Part shown: positions 5,616 through 12,520 of the stretch, piece after piece | Position numbering within the stretch: position 1 is the stretch's first letter | Layout of the letters: each line of letters starts with the position of its first letter | Assembly: GCA_001303225.1 (NCBI GenBank) | Contig: LJNI01000059.1 | Span: forward strand, 1-12,520 | DNA from: a candidate division TA06 bacterium DG_78 | Lineage (GTDB): Bacteria > Hydrothermota > Tepidihabitantia > SM23-42 | Length of the DNA: 12,520 nucleotides | Reading direction: 5' to 3' | Program-made: the position numbers and the translations under genes | Notes under the pieces: model-generated | Database searches by the model: none | What the model saw: the letters and a program-made list of their open reading frames with translations, nothing else | What the model was told of the DNA's origin: nothing

Positions 5616-5643
5616 AGTATAGCTGTAGGAATTCAAATGTCAA
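5616..5643 (-). promoter_or_regulatory. promoter of the LamG gene
   Basis: TTGACA (5638-5643) and TATACT (5616-5621) are 16 bases apart on the minus strand, about 20 bases before the ATG, leaving room for the GGAGGAG ribosome binding site. It is back to back with the promoter of the TPR gene. Confidence 0.75.
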
Positions 5644-5672
5644 TGATATTTAACAAATATTCATGATCATTA

Positions 5673-5700
5673 TTGACTAATTTAGAATACTCTATATACT
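5673..5700 (+). promoter_or_regulatory. promoter of the TPR gene, predicted leaderless
   Basis: TTGACT (5673-5678) and TATACT (5695-5700) are 16 bases apart. Only six bases (TCACCT) separate the -10 box from the ATG at 5707, so +1 should fall on or beside the start codon. No Shine-Dalgarno sequence is present. Confidence 0.75.
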
Positions 5701-5706
5701 TCACCT

Positions 5707-6537
5707 ATGGCAATATTTTTAATTTTTATGGTGTGTTTTCCTCATACCGGAGTCGTGATTGTCGATGACGTCTGGTTATATGACGCTGCTATTCATAGAA
5801 CGCATGTATTGAACACCGGTGACATCGTACAAATAACAGGATATAGAGGTGACACGACACAGGTGAGATACCACAATACAGTAGGAACGCTCCTGAAAAG
5901 CGTACTCATCGATTTGAGAGATGGTATTTCTGAAGCAAAATTATTTGTGTTTGCACGTGGCTATTATGACTCAGGTGAATACATGAAATCAGCATCGCTC
6001 TTTAATATATTTATACAGCACTACGCTCCCTCATCATATCTCTTAGAGGTACTCTACTATTATGGTTTGTCTCTCGAAGAAATTGCCAAATATACTGATA
6101 ATACTGATACCATCAAGAGTATAATCTATAACGAAAAAAGTAAACAATGGTACTACACTGGTGATGTATACGAAAAAATTGTTGAAAAATTTTCCGAAAG
6201 TATTTTTGCACCACAGGCAGCATATCGCCTCATCACTATCTTCCGCACCAAACACCTACCCTGGAATGGCTCTCTGCAAGTGATCCACGAAGAATTAAAC
6301 ATGTGGCAGGAATATATTGTGACGTATGAGAACACCGAGGAACGCGTGTTCGCATTACTCGAAATTGGCTATTTAGAACGTGTTCTTTTCGAAATAACAA
6401 AAAATAAGCAGTATAAAAAAGACGCACAAGCAGTATTCGAGGAAATTATGCGTGATTACCCGAATACTATCTATGCTGCGCAAGCAGAAGTGCACCTCGA
6501 CGAACTCAAAAAAGGCGAAGCCATCTACTTTTACTAA
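5707..6537 (+). CDS. exported TPR-repeat protein (BamD-like helical repeats)
   Basis: The 276-residue protein starts with a very short hydrophobic stretch, MAIFLIFMVCF, without a basic n-region; export is likely but not certain. Residues about 18-70 are beta-rich and SH3-like (VWLYDAAIHRTHVLNTGDIVQITGY...). Residues about 73-270 are TPR-type helical hairpins: LFVFARGYYDSGEYMKSASLFNIFI, YEKIVEKFSESIFAPQAAYRL and AVFEEIMRDYPNTIYAAQAEVHLDEL. The phrase 'dyP.s.yA..A...l' is typical of BamD/YfiO and CpoB relatives, but there is no lipobox. It probably scaffolds an envelope complex; partner unknown. It stands alone, divergent from the LamG gene and convergent with the DUF3795 gene. ATG 5707 is chosen because the promoter ends six bases before it; ATG 5728 would remove the signal sequence. 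Confidence 0.75.
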   Translation: MAIFLIFMVCFPHTGVVIVDDVWLYDAAIHRTHVLNTGDIVQITGYRGDTTQVRYHNTVGTLLKSVLIDLRDGISEAKLFVFARGYYDSGEYMKSASLFNIFIQHYAPSSYLLEVLYYYGLSLEEIAKYTDNTDTIKSIIYNEKSKQWYYTGDVYEKIVEKFSESIFAPQAAYRLITIFRTKHLPWNGSLQVIHEELNMWQEYIVTYENTEERVFALLEIGYLERVLFEITKNKQYKKDAQAVFEEIMRDYPNTIYAAQAEVHLDELKKGEAIYFY

Positions 6538-6620
6538 CTCCATCACCACAACAATTGTCGGAACAGTGTAGCGAACTAAACAAAATTCACGATACTCAGA
6601 AACATATTGCGTATGTCACT

Positions 6621-6650
6621 CCGTCATTCTGGTAATTACCGGAATGACGG
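6621..6650. repeat. 30-nt near-perfect palindrome in the convergent gap
   Basis: CCGTCATTC (6621-6629) pairs with GAATGACGG (6642-6650), and GGTAA with TTACC inside it (6631-6640). The only non-Watson-Crick pair is 6630/6641, a U-G wobble in plus-strand RNA. There is no T-tract on either side, so it is not a classic intrinsic terminator. It resembles the GTCATTCCGG/CCGGAATGAC palindromes dispersed in many genomes and may be a REP-like unit that also stabilises or ends the two convergent transcripts. The rest of the 6538-6666 gap holds nothing I can name. Confidence 0.7.
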
Positions 6651-6666
6651 AATATGAATGAATGAT

Positions 6667-7158
6667 TTAATCATTAATTTTTGTTAGGTTAAATCCGCAT
6701 TGAGTGCAGGTTTCTGTACTGTATTCAATTGGCTCACCGCATCCTGGGCAGTGCCATCTCGTCATCTGCTCTTCGAGCCACTTTTTCTCGCCAACTTCTC
6801 GTAGTCTCTCAAGATTTTTATAGGGAAGATTATTATAGCGGCCATTTAATTCCTGATATATGCCGCAATTTTCGATTTTTCCACATTCGTAACAATACAT
6901 ATAGCTATTCTCTTTAAGACATGCAAGTATCTTACATCCTGAACACCAGTCATCAGGTGTCAGATTCTGACAACCCTGACACCGTACTTGTTCCGGACGG
7001 CACTTAAAAAATACTCCCATTTTTTTCTGTTTGTCTATTTTCTTATCGACAAAGACACGGTAAATATCGCACGCTCCGCAATAGAGTCCACAACGACCAA
7101 TTAATCTGCGGAGGATATCGAGTACATTACCATCATGGTGCATATCATGTTTTGACAT
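6667..7158 (-). CDS. DUF3795 cysteine-rich protein with C-terminal zinc ribbon
   Basis: This 163-residue protein has 16 cysteines. The N-terminal part matches the DUF3795 pattern: GRCGLYCGACDIYR (21-34; C23, C27, C30), then C53, CQGC (C60, C63), WCSGC (C72, C75), C80, CYEC (C89, C92) and C98. A separate zinc ribbon closes the protein: WHCPGCGEP...CTQCG (C137, C140, C151, C154). Metal binding (Zn or Fe-S) is very likely; the function of DUF3795 proteins is unknown. The gene starts inside the upstream Minf_1886-family gene (14-nt overlap) with only a weak AAAGAG-like site, which suggests translational coupling. A Met at residue 6 is an alternative start. Confidence 0.85.
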   Translation of the reverse strand: MSKHDMHHDGNVLDILRRLIGRCGLYCGACDIYRVFVDKKIDKQKKMGVFFKCRPEQVRCQGCQNLTPDDWCSGCKILACLKENSYMYCYECGKIENCGIYQELNGRYNNLPYKNLERLREVGEKKWLEEQMTRWHCPGCGEPIEYSTETCTQCGFNLTKIND

Positions 7159-7531
7159 TTTTAAATCTCTTTAAATCGAGCGGATAATTTTTGACAAAGA
7201 CTTCATCAAAGTTGTAGATATCTTCAAAATCTTCGATGCTATCCTCTGCTGTTTTCCCTAACATTTTTTCTTTCACCATGTTGAATACAATGTTACCAAA
7301 GTCGATCGTTTTTGTAATGCCCCAATGTGCGAAGACCATTTTAGCCATCATGCCGTAGCGCTCTCGTGCTAAATCTCGGATTCCCTCGAGGAGCTGTTGA
7401 CCAGTAACATGACCACGTATATTTAGTTTTTTTCGTGAATAAAAGAGCGCCTCAAGAACGAAAGCGTAAGCTTCCACAGGATAACGAGGGTCTTTTTTAA
7501 GTATCTGCTGCAATGTCTTAATATCATTCAC
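7145..7531 (-). CDS. Minf_1886 family protein
   Basis: This 128-residue member of a conserved cytoplasmic family of unknown function was first described as restricted to Planctomycetes/Verrucomicrobia and relatives. Recognised by DPRYPVEAYAFVLEAL (14-29), HVTGQQLLEGIRDLARERYG (41-60), MMAKMVFAHWGITKTIDFGNIVF (61-83) and KTAEDSIEDFEDIYNFDEVF (93-112), in the family's order and at normal length. The start codon is GTG (7529-7531). The -10 box ends six bases upstream and no ribosome binding site is visible, so the mRNA is predicted to be leaderless. It forms a two-gene operon with the overlapping DUF3795 gene, hinting at a joint role that I cannot name. Confidence 0.88.
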   Translation of the reverse strand: MNDIKTLQQILKKDPRYPVEAYAFVLEALFYSRKKLNIRGHVTGQQLLEGIRDLARERYGMMAKMVFAHWGITKTIDFGNIVFNMVKEKMLGKTAEDSIEDFEDIYNFDEVFVKNYPLDLKRFKNVKT

Positions 7532-7537
7532 ATAATA

Positions 7538-7565
7538 ATTTTATCCTGCGCTATGTATAAGTCAA
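7538..7565 (-). promoter_or_regulatory. promoter of the Minf_1886/DUF3795 pair, predicted leaderless
   Basis: TTGACT (7560-7565) and TAAAAT (7538-7543) are 16 bases apart on the minus strand. Six bases (TATTAT) separate the -10 box from the GTG start, so +1 should coincide with the start codon. Confidence 0.7.
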
Positions 7566-7578
7566 GAGAATTGTGAGA

Positions 7579-7601
7579 GATTTCTGAAAAAACCAGAAAT
7601 C
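7579..7601. promoter_or_regulatory. hairpin and direct repeats between divergent promoters
   Basis: GATTTCTG (7579-7586) and CAGAAATC (7594-7601) form an 8-bp inverted repeat around AAAAAAC, flanked by two GTGAGAG words (7573-7579 and 7602-7608). A further palindrome AGAGCTCT lies at about 7626-7633. All fall between the two outward-facing -35 boxes (7565 and 7645), a natural place for an operator shared by the Minf_1886 and TamB genes. No known regulator site is recognised. Confidence 0.35.
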
Positions 7602-7644
7602 GTGAGAGCGAAGAATACTTTTTCAGAGCTCTCTGTGATTGCAA

Positions 7645-7673
7645 TTGACTATTAAGTAAACTTGCATTATAAT
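7645..7673 (+). promoter_or_regulatory. near-consensus promoter of the TamB-like gene, predicted leaderless
   Basis: TTGACT (7645-7650), a 17-base spacer and a perfect TATAAT (7668-7673). The ATG at 7681 follows after seven bases (GTATATC), so the transcript should begin at or within a base of the start codon. No Shine-Dalgarno is present. Confidence 0.85.
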
Positions 7674-7680
7674 GTATATC

Positions 7681-10600
7681 ATGAAGAAGCTCCTCTGGAT
7701 TCCTATCGGCTTTATTTTGCTACTCTTTGTCATCTTCATACTCGCCGGAACACCACTTATTTTGAACATCATCAAAGGAAAACTTGAGACCACACTAGAA
7801 AGTAACATTGGTAAACCAGTACATATAGGTTCCCTGAAAGGAAATCTCTTCTATGCAGTATCAATAGATAAATTCGAAATAGCAGATATTGTAGCTGTTG
7901 ACCGAGTTAAAGTATCATACAGTATTTTACAATTGATATATAAAAAGATTGATATACATTCTATTATCATCGATGGACTTTTTATCGACATGAATCGTAT
8001 TGAAACTTTAACAAAAAATATACCATCAACAAAAAAGGAAAAGTCTGAAAAGGAAACCAAGATTCCATTTGTCATACATATTAGAGAACTATCAATACAA
8101 AACAGCAATCTCTTAAGTACGTTGAATAACCAGAACATGACACTTTCCGTAGCGCTACAAGGTTCACTGTTTCCTGATGTTTTTGTAATCGATAGCCTCA
8201 TGCTCAAAACTCGCGAATCGAACATCTCTGTCCATGGTCGTATCCCCTTAAAAGAAGGCACAAATCTTAGTCTCGTCTACAATCTTACTATTTTATGTGA
8301 TGAGTTTAATATTGAGGGGTTAACTGGCATGATGAACGGTTCAGGTGAAATTACTGGAAGCACCTCATCACCCAGGATTGTAAGCACACTGAATTTTGAT
8401 ATCGATTATCAAAAAACTGATGTGTACGGTCACATTGCATGTGATTGGCAATTACCAAATTTCGATGACCTCAACTGTACAGTTACAGCTACTGCACAAA
8501 CTGCACTACTCACCAGAACACGCGGGGAAAAAGATAGGTGGGATGTAACCCTACGTGCGAAAGGGAAAAAGTTCCTCTGTGATATATCATCCCAGTATGG
8601 ATATGCCACCCTCCAGGGCGTGTATGGAGGCGACATGGAGAATCCTGAATTTGACGGAAAACTCACTGGTGCATTAACCTATGCTGAATTTAAATCCACG
8701 ATTCAGGGAAATATTTTGTATAACAACAAGACACTCGATGTAAAGCGGATTCGCATGAGTAATGATGAGCTATTGATTCAAGTAAATGCATCGGTGATCG
8801 TAAAAGACCCAGCTACTATCACTGCAGATATCTTATTATCGTGTACTGACATAGGTGTTATTAATACTTTCATCGAAAACCCGCTGCCCATTACAGGAAA
8901 ATTCAACGTCTCTACAAAAATGAGCGGGAAACTCGCTAATCCTGATGTCGTGAGCACGGTCACACTGGAAGATGTAAATCTCTATAATGAACAGATTGAA
9001 AGCGGTACGGTACTCATCACGTTGAAAAATCATACTGTTAATATCGAGCGGGGATTGCTGCACAGTGCACGTGGTATTATCAATGTAACTGGTATGTATA
9101 ATGTAAAAACCAGCATGTTCAGTACTCATCTATACAGCGATGAAGTAACGTTTTCATCTCCTGAAGTATTTGGTACAGATACTTTTCCCTTAAGTGGTCA
9201 TATGAGTTTTGATGTAGAGTTCTATGGCAATCCCCTCAATCCAGATGGCAGAGGCAGAGTAGTGTTTCACGACTTCACCTATGATACCTTGATGTTCGAC
9301 ACCTATGAACTCGATTTTACGTTCACAGACAATACTGCTCACTTCAACGTGCTCAATGACAAAGAGAATGTCCATTTCGATGCCCAGATCATGGTTCAGC
9401 AACCTTACTTTTTCACTGCACTCATCACCCTCGATCACTTCGATCTCGGAGATTTTATTCCCTCAGATTCTGCTTATATTACTGCCCAGGTTTCTGTTGA
9501 GGGCAGAACAGATGAGATAGAGAGTATCTCTGGCAACATCCAGATCGAAACCTTGTACGTTGCAGCGAGAGAGCATGAGCTCTCAAATGCCGAAAGAATA
9601 GCAATTGATATTGGCAATGGGCTCATCGATATCCGTTCGTGTGTCATGAAGTTACACAGTGATAGCATATCGCTTCATGGTACGATTCCATTAAGTCAGA
9701 CGCAGGGAAACTTCGATCTCACCTGCCAATCATCCAGGATCGACATTACTCGAATCGCCGCACTCCTACCCCAAGCTCTGGAAATTACAGGATATTTTAC
9801 GGTCGACATGAGCATCACAGGAAAACCGAGCACACCAGAGATTAACGGTTTTGTGACCTTTGAATCTGTTAAGTACGCTATGCCAGATATTATCATCGAT
9901 TCAGTGTATGGCACAGTAAAATTTAGAAACCGCGCAGTCACGATCGATAATCTCAAGGGAAAAATAAATAAGGGAACATTCAAGAGCAGTGGTTCTCTTA
10001 CTGTATCGAACGGTGATGTTTCTACCCTAGATATTATGCTATCATTGGATGCTATTGATTTTAATCATAAAGAATTCGGCTCAGTCGTCCTCTCGAGTGA
10101 TATCAAAGCGACCGGTAAGAAAGATTCAATAAGAGTGACTGGTGAGGTAACGATTGACAAGGCAGTGTATGGTGCGCCGTTCAATATGCAAACAATTGTC
10201 AAATTACTCACCTCGGCAAATCGTCCACCTCCTGAACAAGGAAAAATCTTGAAACAGACCTACTGCGACATTGGCATCTCAACGCCACATGGCGCGAAGA
10301 TTGCGAATAATGTCGCTCATGTAGAGATTGATATGGATTTGCAACTCAAAGGGTATCTCTCTCAATTGAATGTATACGGAACTGCCAGCACATTAAAAAA
10401 AGGTTATGTGCAATACCTTAATAAGAAGTTTGATATTGTACATGCAGTAATCGCATTTGATAACCCCTATAAGATAGATCCTGTACTGGACCTCGAAGCA
10501 TTGCATTTCATATCATCTGAAAAGGACACTTATGAAATTCAAATGCACCTCTCTGGAACAGTCGAGAAGTGGTCTCTCTCTTTAACCTCTTTTCCTACAC

Positions 10601-11001
10601 TTCCTGAACAGGATATCATCAGCCTCTTGTTAATAGGAAAGAGACGGCCGAGCAAAGAGATTTTCACCGAACTACAAGATATCGACCTCAAGGAAACAGC
10701 AAAGGAATATGCGACAAGCTTGGTCACAGGTGAAATTGAGAGGCGAGTCGAGAAGACATTGGGATTGGAGGAATTTACTATCACCGGAGATATTCTCGAT
10801 CCTCGCCGACTGAATATCGGTATCGAGAAGAGATTTGCCAAGAAATTCACATTCGTCTACGGCATGGGTATCGAGTCATGGGAATTGCAGAGAATTGGTC
10901 TCAATTACGACATAACAGACAACTTTTCAATATTCACACTCCATGACCAAGAGAATATGAATTCAAGCGTAGATTTTGATATCCACTTTAACCTCAAATG
11001 A
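7681..11001 (+). CDS. tamB: TamB-like (DUF490/AsmA-like) inner-membrane-anchored translocation protein
   Basis: The 1106-residue protein has one N-terminal membrane anchor (MKKLLWIPIGFILLLFVIFILAG) followed by a long run of beta repeats. TamB proteins span the periplasm and work with an Omp85 barrel in outer membrane protein assembly and/or lipid transport. Seen: the AsmA-like start LESNIGKPVHIGSLKGNLF (about 38-56); repeated 'IHG.IPL'/'V.G...' beta units (SNISVHGRIPL, SISLHGTIPL); and the C-terminal TamB domain with YVQYLNKKFDIVHAVIAFDNP, LPEQDIISLLLIGK and ITGDILDPRRLNIGIEKRFAKKFTFVYG. The family's C-terminal half matches best. ATG 7681 is preferred because the upstream in-frame ATG at 7672 lies inside the -10 box. 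The stop overlaps the next gene's ATG (ATGA), so the two are coupled. The gene symbol is by homology of type, not proven orthology. Confidence 0.9.
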   Translation: MKKLLWIPIGFILLLFVIFILAGTPLILNIIKGKLETTLESNIGKPVHIGSLKGNLFYAVSIDKFEIADIVAVDRVKVSYSILQLIYKKIDIHSIIIDGLFIDMNRIETLTKNIPSTKKEKSEKETKIPFVIHIRELSIQNSNLLSTLNNQNMTLSVALQGSLFPDVFVIDSLMLKTRESNISVHGRIPLKEGTNLSLVYNLTILCDEFNIEGLTGMMNGSGEITGSTSSPRIVSTLNFDIDYQKTDVYGHIACDWQLPNFDDLNCTVTATAQTALLTRTRGEKDRWDVTLRAKGKKFLCDISSQYGYATLQGVYGGDMENPEFDGKLTGALTYAEFKSTIQGNILYNNKTLDVKRIRMSNDELLIQVNASVIVKDPATITADILLSCTDIGVINTFIENPLPITGKFNVSTKMSGKLANPDVVSTVTLEDVNLYNEQIESGTVLITLKNHTVNIERGLLHSARGIINVTGMYNVKTSMFSTHLYSDEVTFSSPEVFGTDTFPLSGHMSFDVEFYGNPLNPDGRGRVVFHDFTYDTLMFDTYELDFTFTDNTAHFNVLNDKENVHFDAQIMVQQPYFFTALITLDHFDLGDFIPSDSAYITAQVSVEGRTDEIESISGNIQIETLYVAAREHELSNAERIAIDIGNGLIDIRSCVMKLHSDSISLHGTIPLSQTQGNFDLTCQSSRIDITRIAALLPQALEITGYFTVDMSITGKPSTPEINGFVTFESVKYAMPDIIIDSVYGTVKFRNRAVTIDNLKGKINKGTFKSSGSLTVSNGDVSTLDIMLSLDAIDFNHKEFGSVVLSSDIKATGKKDSIRVTGEVTIDKAVYGAPFNMQTIVKLLTSANRPPPEQGKILKQTYCDIGISTPHGAKIANNVAHVEIDMDLQLKGYLSQLNVYGTASTLKKGYVQYLNKKFDIVHAVIAFDNPYKIDPVLDLEALHFISSEKDTYEIQMHLSGTVEKWSLSLTSFPTLPEQDIISLLLIGKRRPSKEIFTELQDIDLKETAKEYATSLVTGEIERRVEKTLGLEEFTITGDILDPRRLNIGIEKRFAKKFTFVYGMGIESWELQRIGLNYDITDNFSIFTLHDQENMNSSVDFDIHFNLK

Positions 11002-12520
11002 TACTATTGATTCTTCTTGCAATAAGCACAGTTGATTTTAAAGTCGAAACGATAACACTGCGTGGAAATGAATATTTAAAAGATGGTGCCATTAAGGCTG
11101 TCATGCTCACGAAACCACCGAGCCTCTTTCGCCGAGGCACATTCGTGCCCGCACTATTTGATGGTGATATAACTGCTATTCAGAATCTGTATAGTCACCA
11201 TGGTTTTCTCGAAACCACGGTCGATCATGAATTTACATTCGATAGCGTCAAAAAGAAAATCGACATCGCCATAGATATAAATGAGGGAACCCAGACATTC
11301 ATCAGAGAAGCCGTATTTATAGGAAATACAGTATTCTCAGACAGTTTTTTGCGTGGGAAAATAACAATACAGCCAGGAGCGTATTTCGATAGGCGAAACA
11401 TCGAAGTCGATACCTATATTATTACCTCACTGTATGATGATAAGGGCTATACCGATGTAAACGTTCATGCTGAATATGAGATTGAACATGACAAAGCGAC
11501 AGTGGTGTACACTTTCACAGAGGCAGAGCAGCAGTTTATTAAAACTATAGAACTCATCGGCTTAGAGAGGACACGCGAAGATATTGTACGCAGAGTTATT
11601 AGTCTACAGCCAAATGATACGCTCCGCTATGCAAACATACTGAAGAGTCAACGAAGGTTGTACAACCTCGGAGTTTTTCAGTCAATAAGGATAAAGACGG
11701 TAATCGCAGATGAACCAAATTTTAAAATTGTGCAATTCAATCTCAAAGAAAAAGACCCAATAATTATAAATGTACGAATCGGCTACGGAACACAAGATTA
11801 TCTGAGGCTCGGTGCTGGTATTACACATCTCAATATACTGGGTCGTGCATGGTCTGGTAATGTCCAGGGTAAATTGAGTTTTGCTGAGTATCGATTAGAT
11901 GCGCAAGTAACGTTTCCACGATTTCTCGTGATTCCAATAAAAACAACACTCGGCACGTTTTATCAATTCAAAAAAGAGATCGGATTCAATACGCGCACAT
12001 TCGGTGGGTATATTGCAACCCATCTTACTGTACTGAACGGTAATTTATCAACAAAATATGACATAAAAAATGTACGAACATATTTCCTCGATTATGACAG
12101 CGTTGATAATGATTGGCTCCATGGTCTCACGATAAATTGGCTTCAAGATAGACGGAATGATCCGCTCTTGCCGCGAACCGGTTACTATGTAAATATCAAC
12201 CTCGAAACGAGTGGCATCATTATGCCATCAGATATCAGTTACATACGTCCAACATGTGAATATCGATCATTCAAACCGGTACTCTCTTTCGTTGCAGCTT
12301 CTTATTTTCGAATTGGTTATGTTCGTGCGATTGGGCCATCAGCCGATGTCCCTGTGTATAAGCGGTTCTACTGTGGTGGAACAACATCGGTGAGAGGATA
12401 TTCAGAATGGATGATCGGCCCAGTCGATGAACTTGGAAATCCGCGTGGTGGAAACGTCCTTTTTGAAGTCTCGACAGAGATGCGCTTTCCAATCTATAAA
12501 ATTATAGGCGGGGTGATCTT
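10998..12520 (+). CDS. Omp85-family outer membrane assembly protein (BamA/TamA-like), 3' end outside window
   Basis: 507 codons are visible without a stop, starting at the ATGA overlap with tamB. After a short hydrophobic start (MILLILLAIST) come three POTRA-type units: about 14-95 (FKVETITLRGNEYLKDGAIK...), about 97-175 (FIREAVFIGNTVFSDSFLRGKI...YDDKGY) and about 177-250 (FIKTIELIGLERTREDIVRRVI...LYNLGVFQSI). The beta barrel begins with VRIGYGTQDYLRLGAGITHLNI-like strands. WLQDRRNDPLLPRTGYY is the usual Omp85 strand-turn, and FYCGGTTSVRGYSE carries the diagnostic V-R-G-[FY] motif of the lid loop L6. It would insert or assemble proteins in the outer membrane. With tamB directly upstream it is best read as the TamA partner or a TamB-linked BamA. 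Only three POTRA domains, as in TamA, rather than five. Confidence 0.9.
   Translation, partial: MILLILLAISTVDFKVETITLRGNEYLKDGAIKAVMLTKPPSLFRRGTFVPALFDGDITAIQNLYSHHGFLETTVDHEFTFDSVKKKIDIAIDINEGTQTFIREAVFIGNTVFSDSFLRGKITIQPGAYFDRRNIEVDTYIITSLYDDKGYTDVNVHAEYEIEHDKATVVYTFTEAEQQFIKTIELIGLERTREDIVRRVISLQPNDTLRYANILKSQRRLYNLGVFQSIRIKTVIADEPNFKIVQFNLKEKDPIIINVRIGYGTQDYLRLGAGITHLNILGRAWSGNVQGKLSFAEYRLDAQVTFPRFLVIPIKTTLGTFYQFKKEIGFNTRTFGGYIATHLTVLNGNLSTKYDIKNVRTYFLDYDSVDNDWLHGLTINWLQDRRNDPLLPRTGYYVNINLETSGIIMPSDISYIRPTCEYRSFKPVLSFVAASYFRIGYVRAIGPSADVPVYKRFYCGGTTSVRGYSEWMIGPVDELGNPRGGNVLFEVSTEMRFPIYKIIGGVI

Noticed and set aside
6621-6650. Intrinsic (rho-independent) terminator
   Set aside because: The stem is strong, but neither strand has a following U-run.
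7672-7680. Upstream ATG as the start of tamB
   Set aside because: This ATG lies within the TATAAT box, so it would be upstream of the predicted transcript start; the next ATG at 7681 gives a clean membrane anchor.
7851-10850. Several antisense open frames of 60-136 codons inside tamB
   Set aside because: They are shadows of the long tamB frame, lack ribosome binding sites or leaderless-type promoters, and encode Ser/Ile-rich low-information sequences.
1-12520. tRNA, rRNA or riboswitch genes
   Set aside because: Reading both strands of the intergenic gaps shows no cloverleaf with a TTCRA arm, no rRNA blocks and no recognised riboswitch core; not exhaustively excluded without a covariance search.

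Overview
The window looks like chromosome from a diderm (outer-membrane) bacterium that is AT-rich and not a well-studied model. Pointers are a TamB-like protein overlapping an Omp85/BamA-type barrel gene, a Minf_1886-family gene, a secreted LamG protein, a TPR protein and a butyrate kinase. This mix would suit an FCB-group or candidate-phylum (WOR-3/Stahlbacteria-like) metagenome bin, but that placement is inference from gene content and style only.

Region 1 (1-1895, minus strand) is accessory DNA. Four short, unrelated genes point the same way: a lipoprotein cut by the window edge, a PNPOx-like flavoprotein, a HEPN-like protein and the 3' end of a PD-(D/E)xK nuclease-like gene. Each junction holds a palindromic site of about 75-90 bp, placed just downstream of a gene. 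The sites have RYYYAAC/GTTRRRY-like ends and a bulged hairpin. This is the layout of integron gene cassettes with attC sites. No integrase is in the window, so it would be part of a larger array or an integrase-less attC cluster.

Region 2 (1896-2858) is a single-domain Y1/HUH transposase of the REP-associated (RAYT) type, bounded by perfect 26-bp inverted repeats. It has cut off the 5' part of the nuclease-like gene. A solitary 22-bp copy of its end lies about 500 bp away, in the leader of the next gene.

Region 3 (2859-5596, minus strand) holds a cupin, an orphan butyrate kinase and a secreted LamG protein, each with its own recognisable sigma70-type promoter. Region 4 (5673-7565) has a TPR protein on the plus strand, convergent with a DUF3795/Minf_1886 pair on the minus strand; a 30-nt palindrome sits in the convergent gap. 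Region 5 (7645-end, plus strand) is the envelope-biogenesis pair TamB-like plus BamA/TamA-like, overlapping by 4 nt and running off the window.

Two observations stand out. One is the cassette array with its HEPN candidate and nuclease remnant, which has the flavour of defence or stress cargo. The other is promoter geometry: three genes (starts at 5707, 7531 and 7681) have near-consensus promoters whose -10 box ends only 6-7 nt before the start codon, with no Shine-Dalgarno, which predicts leaderless mRNAs. The cassette-type genes, the transposase, the cupin, the kinase and the LamG gene instead carry strong AGGAG-type ribosome binding sites.
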